Assembly: GCA_964625855.1 (NCBI GenBank)
Contig: CAZVFC010000017.1
Coordinates: 1 to 64,000 of the forward strand
Source of the DNA: JAPLUA01 sp964625855
Lineage (GTDB): Bacteria > Verrucomicrobiota > Verrucomicrobiia > Limisphaerales > UBA8199
Direction: 5' to 3'
DNA: 64,000 bases
Part shown: one piece after another, positions 27,617-35,222 of the stretch
How the letters are laid out: every line of letters begins with the position of its first letter
Numbering within the stretch: the stretch's first letter is position 1
Program-made: the position numbers and the translations under genes
Notes under the pieces: model-generated
Told to the model about the DNA's origin: nothing
What the model saw: the letters and a program-made list of their open reading frames with translations, nothing else
Database searches by the model: none

Positions 27617-28207
27617 TCACGGCTGCGGCAGCGCGGGAATAAAGATCTTCTGGCCCGGCAGCAGCAAGTTCGGTTTCAAGCCCGGGTTCGCGTCCAGAAT
27701 CTGTTTCTGAGTGACCTTGATGTTCTGTTCCCGGCAGGCTTGCAGAATCGCTGAGAGCGTATCGCCCGGTTTGACCACCACCTCGACGCCGTCTCGGGGT
27801 GTCGTCGCCTTGTCGGAAACCGACGCCGCTTTCGGAGCGGCCGCGGGCGGCCTTGTGGGCTGCGGCAACGGACGTTCCAGCACCTGCTGGATTCTCTGCA
27901 GTTGCTTCTGGACGAGCTCCAAATCGGCCCTGCGGTTGCGGTCAACATCCTCGATGCCCTTGGCCACGCGTTTCAGGTCCTCCGGGCTGGCCCAGTTGCC
28001 GGGCGGCTTGGACGCCAGCTCGTGCACGGCAGTCAACTCCCGGCGCAGCTCATTGACTTGCTTGGTCAGCGCGTCCTGGGCTGCGATCAGGTTCTCGATT
28101 CGGCCGCTCAACTCGTCCAGCCTTTGCTGCGTCGCGGCGTCTTGGGCGCGCGCCAGGAGAGTCGAACCGAGCGCAAGCGTTACCCCGAAAAAGAGAAATC
28201 GTTTCAT
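27617..28207 (-). CDS. Exported coiled-coil protein with C-terminal LysM domain
   Basis: A 196-residue protein with a signal peptide (MKRFLFFGVTLALGSTLLAR-AQ). Residues about 25-110 form a heptad-rich coiled coil (QQRLDELSGRIENLIAAQ, LVQKQLQRIQQVLE), followed by a Pro/Ala linker and a LysM peptidoglycan-binding domain at about 145-193 (VVVKPGDTLSAILQACREQN ... KPNLLLPGQKIFIP). It probably oligomerises and binds the sacculus in the periplasm. No enzymatic domain is present. It lies next to uppP and upstream of prmC/murA, in keeping with an envelope role. Confidence 0.8.
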   Translation of the reverse strand: MKRFLFFGVTLALGSTLLARAQDAATQQRLDELSGRIENLIAAQDALTKQVNELRRELTAVHELASKPPGNWASPEDLKRVAKGIEDVDRNRRADLELVQKQLQRIQQVLERPLPQPTRPPAAAPKAASVSDKATTPRDGVEVVVKPGDTLSAILQACREQNIKVTQKQILDANPGLKPNLLLPGQKIFIPALPQP

Positions 28208-28411
28208 GAGGCGACAATATTAGGCACCCCGGCCAAGTTCAAGGGGCAAACTTGGCCCACGCCAGCCCCGGCGGAGCGTGGTCCTGACGGCAGCCGAGCG
28301 TGTTCCCCCCGCATGCCCGCACGTTCTCTCGATGTCTTGGCCCTATTCTCCCATTATTCAAAAGGGCTTCACTACGCTTGATCCGCGCCGGGTTATTCCT
28401 AGATTGCCGTT

Positions 28412-29272
28412 GTGACGGTCCTGGAAGCCATCCAACGCAGCACCGAGTTCCTGGCCCGGAAAGGCGTGGATTCGCCGCGGCTGCAGACAGAGCTGTTGCT
28501 GGCCCATCTGCTCCAGCGGCCGCGGATGCAGTTGTACCTGAACTTCGAGCAGGCGCTGATGCCCGCGCAGGTCGAGTGCCTGCGCGCGCTGGTCAAGCGG
28601 CGCGGCTCGCGCGAACCGCTGCAACATATCCTGGGCTCGACCTCATTCTGCGGGCTGGAAATCGCCGTCAACCGCCACGCGCTCATCCCGCGCCCCGAAA
28701 CGGAGCTGCTCGCCGAGCGCGGCTGGACCTTTCTCAACCAACTCTCAACCCTCAACCCTCAACCCTCAGCCGCCCTCGATTTCGGCACGGGCAGCGGCTG
28801 CCTGGCCATCGCGCTGGCGCACAAATGCCCCGCCGCCCGAGTCCACGCGGTTGACCTCTCGCCCCCGGCGCTGGCGCTCGCCCGCGACAACGCGGCGCGC
28901 CACGGCCTGGCCGAGCGCATCGAGTTCCTCGAGGGCGACGGGTTCGCCGCGGTGCCGGCGGGCTCGCAGTTCGACCTGATCATCAGCAACCCGCCCTACA
29001 TCCCGAGCGCCGAGATCGCTACCCTGCAGCCGGAGGTGCGGGATTATGATCCCTGCGCCGCGCTGGACGGCGGACCCGAGGGGCTGGATTACTACCGGCG
29101 ACTGGCGGCGGAAGCGGGACTATTCCTGAAAGCGGGCGGCCGGCTCATGCTCGAATGCGGCGACGGCCAGGCCCCGCGCGTCCAGGCGATCCTCGAGCAG
29201 CAAAAGTGGATTGTGGAAGCGATTCAGGAGGACTACAATCATATCCCGAGAATTGTGATCGCTCGGTTGTAA
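28412..29272 (+). CDS. prmC: Peptide chain release factor N5-glutamine methyltransferase
   Basis: A 286-residue SAM-dependent enzyme that methylates the GGQ glutamine of RF1/RF2. The N-terminal helical domain (1-85) is followed by RPETELLAE, SAM motif I LDFGTGSGCLAIAL and the catalytic NPPY in LIISNPPYIPS. The start is GTG. Between residues about 108 and 122 the sequence is LNQLSTLNPQPS, encoded by a CTCAACC heptamer repeat, where homologues have a short loop. murA starts four bases after the stop, so the two are probably one operon. Confidence 0.92.
   Translation: MTVLEAIQRSTEFLARKGVDSPRLQTELLLAHLLQRPRMQLYLNFEQALMPAQVECLRALVKRRGSREPLQHILGSTSFCGLEIAVNRHALIPRPETELLAERGWTFLNQLSTLNPQPSAALDFGTGSGCLAIALAHKCPAARVHAVDLSPPALALARDNAARHGLAERIEFLEGDGFAAVPAGSQFDLIISNPPYIPSAEIATLQPEVRDYDPCAALDGGPEGLDYYRRLAAEAGLFLKAGGRLMLECGDGQAPRVQAILEQQKWIVEAIQEDYNHIPRIVIARL
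28744..28771. repeat. CTCAACC heptamer repeat inside prmC
   Basis: Three perfect CTCAACC units plus one variant (CTCAGCC) run through the prmC reading frame just before SAM motif I. Seven is not a multiple of three, so gain or loss of one unit would shift the frame. Confidence 0.85.
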
Positions 29273-29275
29273 ATC

Positions 29276-30538
29276 ATGGACAGTCTGTTGATTAAAGGTT
29301 CGGTGCCGTTGCATGGGGAAGTCGCCATCAGCGGGGCTAAGAACGCGGTGCTGCCGATCATGGCGGCGGCGTTGCTCACGAGCGAGCCGTGCGTGATCCA
29401 CCGGGTGCCGAACCTCAGCGACGTGAGGTTCATGGGCCAGATTCTGGGCTGGCTCGGGGCGCAGGTTCGGTTCGAGGGCGACACGGTGCGCATCCAGGCC
29501 AAGAAGATCAAAGGTGCGGGGGATTACGATTTGATCCGCAAGATGCGCGGCTCGATTTGCGTCATGGGGCCGCTGCTGGGCCGGTTGAAGAAGGCCACGG
29601 TGTCGCTGCCGGGCGGCTGCGTCATCGGCGCGCGGCCCATCAACTTGCACCTCAAGGGGTTCGAGGCGCTCGGCGCGAAGGTGGTCATCCAGAGCGGCTA
29701 CGTCCAGGCCAGCGCCAAACGTCTGGTAGGTTCCGCCATGTTTCTGGGCGGCCGGGCAGGTTCGACCGTCCTCGGCACCGCCAACGTGATGATGGCGGCG
29801 GCCCTGGCCGAGGGGATGACCGTGATTGAGAGCGCGGCCTGCGAGCCGGAAGTGGTGGATCTGGCGAACTTCCTCAATGCCATGGGCGCCCGGATCGCCG
29901 GCGCCGGCAGCCCCACCATCAATATCACCGGCGTGGAGGCTCTGCATGGCGCGGAGTACGAAGTGATTCCCGACCGCATCGAGGCGGCCACCTATGCCAT
30001 CGCCGCCGTCGCCACCAACGGCGAGGTCACCCTGCGCGGCGCGCGCGCCGACCACCTGGGCGCGGTCCTGGACAAGTTGACCGACGCCGGCGCGAAGATC
30101 GAACGCCAGGGGCCAGACCTGACCGTCCGCCGCGGCGGGCGGCTGCGGCCGGTGGATATCACGACGCTGCCCTACTCGGGCTTCCCGACCGATGTGCAGG
30201 CGCAGGTCATGGCGCTGATGACGCTGACGCCGGGCATCAGCATCATTACCGAACGGATCTTTGAGTCGCGCTTCATGCACGTGAGCGAGCTGACACGGCT
30301 GGGGGCGGACATCGAGATCGAAGGGCCGAGCGCGATCGTGAAGGGCGGCAAACCGCTGAGCGGCGCGCCGGTGATGGCCAGCGACCTACGCGCTTCGGCG
30401 GCGCTGGTCATCGCGGGCCTGGCCGCGCGCGGCACCACCCGGGTCAACCGCGTGTATCATATTGATCGCGGCTATGAGAACATTGACGGCAAGCTGCGCC
30501 AACTGGGCGCGCGCATCCAACGGATCGAAGAATCATGA
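29276..30538 (+). CDS. murA: UDP-N-acetylglucosamine 1-carboxyvinyltransferase
   Basis: MurA (420 aa) transfers enolpyruvate from PEP to UDP-GlcNAc, the first committed step of peptidoglycan synthesis. The N terminus LLIKGSVPLHGEVAISGAKN carries the Lys/Asn substrate ligands. The catalytic loop LPGGCVIGARPINLHLKG keeps the active-site cysteine that is the target of fosfomycin, and YSGFPTDVQAQVMAL holds the C-terminal signature. Length is normal. It starts 3 bases after prmC and its stop overlaps the next gene's start (ATGA). Confidence 0.96.
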   Translation: MDSLLIKGSVPLHGEVAISGAKNAVLPIMAAALLTSEPCVIHRVPNLSDVRFMGQILGWLGAQVRFEGDTVRIQAKKIKGAGDYDLIRKMRGSICVMGPLLGRLKKATVSLPGGCVIGARPINLHLKGFEALGAKVVIQSGYVQASAKRLVGSAMFLGGRAGSTVLGTANVMMAAALAEGMTVIESAACEPEVVDLANFLNAMGARIAGAGSPTINITGVEALHGAEYEVIPDRIEAATYAIAAVATNGEVTLRGARADHLGAVLDKLTDAGAKIERQGPDLTVRRGGRLRPVDITTLPYSGFPTDVQAQVMALMTLTPGISIITERIFESRFMHVSELTRLGADIEIEGPSAIVKGGKPLSGAPVMASDLRASAALVIAGLAARGTTRVNRVYHIDRGYENIDGKLRQLGARIQRIEES

Positions 30539-30939
30539 CTAAGGTAATCGCGGCTTTCATCATCATCGTCGTCCTGTACGGCGGCTGGCATTTCTTCCTC
30601 TACTGGGAAAAGGTCCGGGACGAGAAAGAGACCAAGCAAAAGCAGGAGGTAGCGGCGGCGGTGGTCGGGGAATCATTGCCCGGCATCCCGGACAACCTGG
30701 TGGCCTCGCTGGAGGCGGCGAAGAAGAATGGAGTGGGAGCGCTGCGCACTTGGCTGAAGAACTACGGCCAGATGGTGCAGGACCCGCGCAAAGCCTGGAT
30801 CGAGCTCGACTATTGCGTGATGGTTTCCCGCGACGACCTCCCCGAAGCCCGGCGCGTCTTCGCCGAGGTCAAGGAGCGAACCCCGCCCTCCTCGCCCGTC
30901 TGGCCGCGGGTGAAGGAGCTCGAGAAGGTGTACGAGTAA
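30535..30939 (+). CDS. Single-pass membrane protein of unknown function
   Basis: A 134-residue protein with one N-terminal membrane helix (KVIAAFIIIVVLYGGWHFFL) and a charged helical remainder with a TPR-like feel (NLVASLEAAKKNGVGALRTW; DDLPEARRVFAEVKERTPPS). The start overlaps the murA stop by four bases, so it is translationally coupled to cell-wall synthesis genes. I do not recognise a family. The overlap and normal codon use support a real gene. Confidence 0.7.
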   Translation: MTKVIAAFIIIVVLYGGWHFFLYWEKVRDEKETKQKQEVAAAVVGESLPGIPDNLVASLEAAKKNGVGALRTWLKNYGQMVQDPRKAWIELDYCVMVSRDDLPEARRVFAEVKERTPPSSPVWPRVKELEKVYE

Positions 30940-31089
30940 ATCCCGCCGGCGCCCGACGGAAGCGAGCCGCCCGCGCCCCGCGCGATTCCGGCCCCTTCCA
31001 CCCTGGGCGCCCATTAACACCCGGGCTCGCCCACCCCATCCCGGTTGATTTACGCACCGGACGGGTCCCGGAGTGCCTAGACAGGCACC

Positions 31090-31158
31090 AGACACCTCCA
31101 AGACAGTACCTGGCTTAATAGAAAATCTATTAAGCCAGGTACTGTCTTGGCGGTGTCT
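31090..31158. repeat. Palindromic element copy A
   Basis: A near-perfect 33-bp stem with a 3-base loop, one mismatch. The inner 20 bp of each arm (AGACAGTACCTGGCTTAATA and complement) are identical to the element at 54292-54364, while the outer stem differs but is still self-complementary. It sits between convergent genes and may act as a bidirectional terminator. The rest of the 316 bp between 30939 and 31256 holds nothing recognisable. Confidence 0.85.
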
Positions 31159-31255
31159 ATGCCCTGGCTACCGCACGGCCTGTCAGAGCAAAGGCCGCCC
31201 GCCGCGTGGGCCGCTGCCTACAGAGCGTTGAGATGCGACGGCGCACAATTCGTCC

Positions 31256-33751
31256 CTAGCAGCCGGGTTTCTGCCAGACGCGATAGAAGCCGTGCGGCCG
31301 CCCGGCTGCGGGGTCAGCCAGCGTTTTGACCGAGTTATCGCCGGGGACCGGTCGCAACAGGCGCCAGTTGGGAGGAGACAACGAGGTGGCGTGCTGGAGG
31401 TAGTAACTCTTGCCGCGCAGGGCGTTCACTCGAAGTGAAAACACACCCTGGCCCCAGCCAGGAGTCAATATCGCGGGAGCGGGAGCGGAGAGCCCCTCCG
31501 CGACAAGGGCGAGGCTATGGTAGCCAAACGCCGAGATAGCGACGACGTTGTGCAGGTTCGGAGGGACAGTGACCGGGTAATATGGGTTCTCGCCCCAAGC
31601 CACCACGGTGCCATCGGCCCGCAGAGCCAGCGAGTGATAAGTCCCGGCGGCAATCGCGATGACATTGGAAAGGCCTGAAGGGACGTTTGTCTGCCCAAAT
31701 TGATTGTATCCCCAGGCCGCAACGGTTCCGTCTTCACGCAGCGCCAGCGAGTGGTGGCCACCGCCGGCAATGGCGACGACACCGGCCAGACCGGCGGGGA
31801 CAGTCGTTTGGCCGTAGGCGCCATATCCCCAAGCGACCACGCTACCGTCCCTCCGCAAGGCCAGGGAATGCATCCCGCCGGCGGCGATGCCCACAGCATC
31901 GTTGATCCCAACAGGGACGTAAGTAGAACTTCCCCAGGACTCGACTGTGCCGTCCGCAAATAGGGCTAAAGCGTGGTACCATCCGGCCGCAATGCCGACC
32001 GCATTGCACAGACCTGGGGGCATTGGACTACCTCGGCTGTAAACTGTTCCAGCCTCAAGCATCGTGCCGTCGGCACGCAAGCCGAGCAGGTAATAGTCGC
32101 CGCCCGCGATGGCGACTGTATTCGAGAAGAAGCTCGCGATGTAGGGCCAGTTGTTGGCGGCCTCGCCCCAGCCGGTAACGGTGCCATCGGGGAGCAGCAC
32201 GAAAATATCGTCCAGTCCAGCGGAAATCGCAGCTATGGTCTGCAGGTTGGCGGGAACCTGGTTGAGGTTAAAGTCATTCCTGCCCCATGAAGCCATGACC
32301 AACGGAGTCAGTCTAGCAATGGCGCTGGTTCGAACATTGACCGCATTGCTGGCGGTGACCCAATACTGTCCGATATCGGAACGAGAAATGTTGCTGATTG
32401 TGAGGGAGCTCGAGGTCGCCTCGCTAATCGGCTGGCCATTAAAGAACCATTGGTAGGCGGCAGGTCGCGAGCCGAGAGCCGAAGCGGTGAAGGTGACGTT
32501 ATCGCCATAGAGGAGAGCCTGGTTGGTGGGTTGGAGGGAGAAGAAAGGGTCGTCGCGCACGGTGAGCATCGCTTCGGAAACGGCCATGCCGCGAGCGTTG
32601 CTGACCAGCACGCTGTAGCAGCCGGAATCGGCCGGGGTGGCGTGCTCGATCCGGTAGAAGAAGTTGGTCGCGCCGGGGATGATTTCGCCATTGAGCTGCC
32701 ATTGGAAATGAAGCGGAGGGCTGCCGATTGCTTTCACTGTGAACGTGGCCGCGCGTCCGGCCCAGGTGATTTCGTCGGGCAACTGTGAGAGGAGAGTGGG
32801 CGGGCTGTCCCCCACGACGGCGAAGCTGGCGTAACCAGCAGCCAAGACAGAGGCGACATTGGTGAGCTGAGGCGGGACGTTGGTTTGGCCAGAAGAGTTA
32901 TCGCCCCAGGCGACCACGGTGCCGTCGGATCGCAGCGCAACGGCATGGCTACTGCCGGCGCTGATAGCGACGACGTCGGACAGGCCTGGCGGCACATGAG
33001 CGGCGGGGGTCGTGCCCCAGGAAACGACAGTTCCGTTGGCCCGCAAGGCGAGGATGAATCCAAAACCGGCTGAGACGGCGACGACATCCGTGAGGTTGGT
33101 GGGCCAGGATTCGACGCCATAGCCATAAGAGGCTACCGTACCGTCCCTTTTGAGCCAAACCCTGGAAGAAGACGTGCGCGCGGTCGCTACGACATTAGTC
33201 AAGCCTTGAAGAATGCCTTGGGAAGCGGCGGACCAAACAGTGCCGTCGGTGTAAAGGAGGTCCACGGTGCCGTAGCCGCCTCCAGTGATGGCCGCGATGT
33301 TGGACCTGGCGCTGACGGATGGTAGGTCAAGATGGCCGCCAAACCAATCCAAGGTGCCGTCACGGCGGAGTGCTGCCGCTCCATAAGATTCGGCTGAACT
33401 CACCGCGACGGCGTTTGAAGATAACAATTGGCCCGTCCAGCCAATCACGGTTCCGTCTTTGCGCAATAGCACGGTGGAGGCCACTCTTGCGAAGGCAATG
33501 ACGTTGGTCGCTTCAGGCGGGGGGTTTGTGGGGTAAGGGCTAGCCCAGCCGCACATTGTGCCATCGCGCTTCAGGGCCAGGCCGTGGCCAATTACTGCGA
33601 TGTTGGAGAGGTTTGTGGGCGCGTTAAGCGCCGCGCCGCCGCCCCAGGCAACGAGTGAGTTCTGTGCCCCACCGGCGATGCCGAGCGCAGCAAAACCAAT
33701 TAGCGTGGTTACCCAATAGCAAGCGAAATGTTCATATGATACCCGCCGCAT
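31256..33751 (-). CDS. Exported RCC1-repeat protein with Ig-like domains
   Basis: An 831-residue secreted protein. After a signal peptide (IGFAALGIAGGAQ) come many RCC1 blades of the form GTVVAWGDNSSGQTNVPP ... VVAISAGSSHAVALRSDG, interrupted in the middle (about 370-540) by two Ig-like domains (ADSGCYSVLVSNARG; SDIGQYWVTASNAVN), then a second run of RCC1 blades and a C-terminal beta domain ending FYRVWQKPGC. It probably forms two beta-propellers joined by Ig modules and acts in adhesion or binding at the surface. An open frame continues upstream to 33922, but ATG 33751 (MRRVSYEHF) gives the signal peptide. Confidence 0.82.
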   Translation of the reverse strand: MRRVSYEHFACYWVTTLIGFAALGIAGGAQNSLVAWGGGAALNAPTNLSNIAVIGHGLALKRDGTMCGWASPYPTNPPPEATNVIAFARVASTVLLRKDGTVIGWTGQLLSSNAVAVSSAESYGAAALRRDGTLDWFGGHLDLPSVSARSNIAAITGGGYGTVDLLYTDGTVWSAASQGILQGLTNVVATARTSSSRVWLKRDGTVASYGYGVESWPTNLTDVVAVSAGFGFILALRANGTVVSWGTTPAAHVPPGLSDVVAISAGSSHAVALRSDGTVVAWGDNSSGQTNVPPQLTNVASVLAAGYASFAVVGDSPPTLLSQLPDEITWAGRAATFTVKAIGSPPLHFQWQLNGEIIPGATNFFYRIEHATPADSGCYSVLVSNARGMAVSEAMLTVRDDPFFSLQPTNQALLYGDNVTFTASALGSRPAAYQWFFNGQPISEATSSSLTISNISRSDIGQYWVTASNAVNVRTSAIARLTPLVMASWGRNDFNLNQVPANLQTIAAISAGLDDIFVLLPDGTVTGWGEAANNWPYIASFFSNTVAIAGGDYYLLGLRADGTMLEAGTVYSRGSPMPPGLCNAVGIAAGWYHALALFADGTVESWGSSTYVPVGINDAVGIAAGGMHSLALRRDGSVVAWGYGAYGQTTVPAGLAGVVAIAGGGHHSLALREDGTVAAWGYNQFGQTNVPSGLSNVIAIAAGTYHSLALRADGTVVAWGENPYYPVTVPPNLHNVVAISAFGYHSLALVAEGLSAPAPAILTPGWGQGVFSLRVNALRGKSYYLQHATSLSPPNWRLLRPVPGDNSVKTLADPAAGRPHGFYRVWQKPGC

Positions 33752-34205
33752 AATCCAAGATTCCTCTTCGTTCCGCCGGAGTACGAGTTTGCATGAGAGC
33801 GCCGCCGCGGGCGCAGCGCAGTGATGGCGAGACCAGCAGCGAAGCCAGAGCAAGAGCCTCCACTGCGAACCGCTAGCGGCCCGACCGGCAATGTCCTGCA
33901 TCTTGAAAAGCGGAGGAAGCACGGCCTATGCCAGGATAAGAAAGCTCGAAGGGCCGGCTGGACAACACTACTGGCTTGGCGTAGACCGCGTCGTCCCCGC
34001 GCACGTTGCGTGGAAACCACGCAAAAGGCATGGGCACGAATCCATGCCCGAATGCCGATTTGGATCAATGGGTTGGTGAAAGACTAGCGAGAAGACCCGA
34101 GCCGCGAGGCTAATACAGGGGCGAGAATAAGGAGGTTACTTCCCCTAATTTACCGCAAAGGTCCCGCCTGCGCTCGGTTCGGGACCGTCAAGGTGGTGTG
34201 GTGTT
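33752..34205. other. 454-bp non-coding stretch
   Basis: Between the start of the RCC1 gene and the end of the MazF-like gene. No frame with protein-like composition or motif is seen on either strand. The RCC1 gene promoter must lie at its left end. Confidence 0.5.
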
Positions 34206-34487
34206 CTAGAGGCCGGCCAGCGCCAGGCCCTGGAGGATTTTGCGGGAGAGGGCCTTCTTCTTCAGCGTGTAGAACAGATCGCAGTCGAAACGAGTCTGGG
34301 TGTCCAGCCCCTCCTTCTGATCGAGTTTAATCTGAAGTGCGTCCACCTTGAACGGCTGTCCGGGGCGCAGCGTGGTGCCTTTGAGCACGACCACGAATTG
34401 CTTACGGTGAATGCGAGGCTGAGCCGAGACCAGCAGGACGGGGTGGGGGCCGAAGAGAGGGCCAGTCCAGATTTCTCGGGTCCTCAT
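34206..34487 (-). CDS. MazF/PemK-like toxin-fold protein without partner
   Basis: A 93-residue protein with the layout of MazF/PemK endoribonucleases: N-terminal TREIWTGPLFGPHPVLLVSA matches the RGEIWxVxL...RPVLVVS strand pair, KQFVVVLKGTTLRPG corresponds to the VVVxPLTT strand, EGLDTQTRFDCDLFYTLKK matches the catalytic-strand region, and KALSRKI the closing helix. The first Arg-Pro of the family is His-Pro here. No antitoxin gene adjoins either end, so it may be an orphan or decayed module. ATG 34487 is preferred to an in-frame start 15 bp upstream. Confidence 0.5.
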   Translation of the reverse strand: MRTREIWTGPLFGPHPVLLVSAQPRIHRKQFVVVLKGTTLRPGQPFKVDALQIKLDQKEGLDTQTRFDCDLFYTLKKKALSRKILQGLALAGL

Positions 34488-34544
34488 CGCCCATCCTTCC
34501 AATGCAAGCCTGTTCCCCTAAAACGGGTTGTGCTGCACCGCCGA

Positions 34545-34629
34545 GAAAGTGTAGCAGCCGACGTAAGGAGGCCCTGATCTCTGCGCGCCTTATTGAAGTG
34601 AGCCTCCTTGCGTCGGCTGCTACGCTTTC
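34545..34629. repeat. Inverted repeat with 28-bp arms
   Basis: Arms 34545-34572 and 34602-34629 pair with two mismatches around a 29-base loop. The core GTAGCAGCCGACGTAAGGAG resembles a dispersed intergenic palindrome of this phylum. It lies between the MazF-like gene and the ORF6N remnant; the rest of 34488-34751 is empty. Confidence 0.75.
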
Positions 34630-34751
34630 CTCTCATGTCTAAGTTGTCCGGTCTGGTGGGTTTCCTGCTGCATCCGGACGCAATGGAACAACCCACCGGG
34701 GAAGGTTGCGGGCTGAGGGTTGAGGGTTGCGTGCGATGCCGATCTGAGGCG

Positions 34752-35162
34752 TCAGGAGCGCTTGCGGGTGCGGTAAAGCACGGCGTCCTCTTTCACGTGG
34801 AAACCAATTTCGGGTCTTGGCGGAGCAGGGGGTGGCGCCATGAGTTGCCGGATGGCTTCAAAGAGGGATCGGATGGAGGCATCATGGCCTTCGAGGCGGC
34901 GCTCCAGCTCGCCCAACTTCCGGGCCAAGGCTTCGTTGCCTGCCAGCATCCGGCGCAGGTTCACGAAGGCGCGCATGATCGCGACGTTGACCTGCACGGC
35001 GCGCTGGTTGCGCAAGACACCGAGGAGCATCGCCACGCCCTGCTCGGTGAAGGCGTAGGGATTGTGCCGCCGTCCGCCCCGCCAAAGTGCTAGCTGGCCG
35101 GCGTTGAACCGCCTGCGGGAACGTTTCCGAGTGCCGCGCACTACCCGCCTCCACTGGGGCAT
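34752..35162 (-). pseudogene. ORF6N-domain protein, C-terminal half
   Basis: A 136-codon frame whose middle and end match phage-type ORF6N (KilA-N-like) DNA-binding proteins: PYAFTEQGVAMLLGVLRNQR, AVQVNVAIMRAFVNLRRML, then a coiled coil and the tail PEIGFHVKEDAVLYR. The first half of the family, with the 'LAELYGVxTKRLNEQVKRN' DNA-binding helices, is missing. It is replaced by an Arg-rich stretch without similarity. The complementary half with the same tail is at 56029-56386. Probably a non-functional remnant. Confidence 0.7.
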
Positions 35163-35222
35163 TAGCGTTCCCCGCTGCTTTCGGCTGTCTTTTTCTCCCG
35201 CTTCGATTATGTTCTATGCTGG

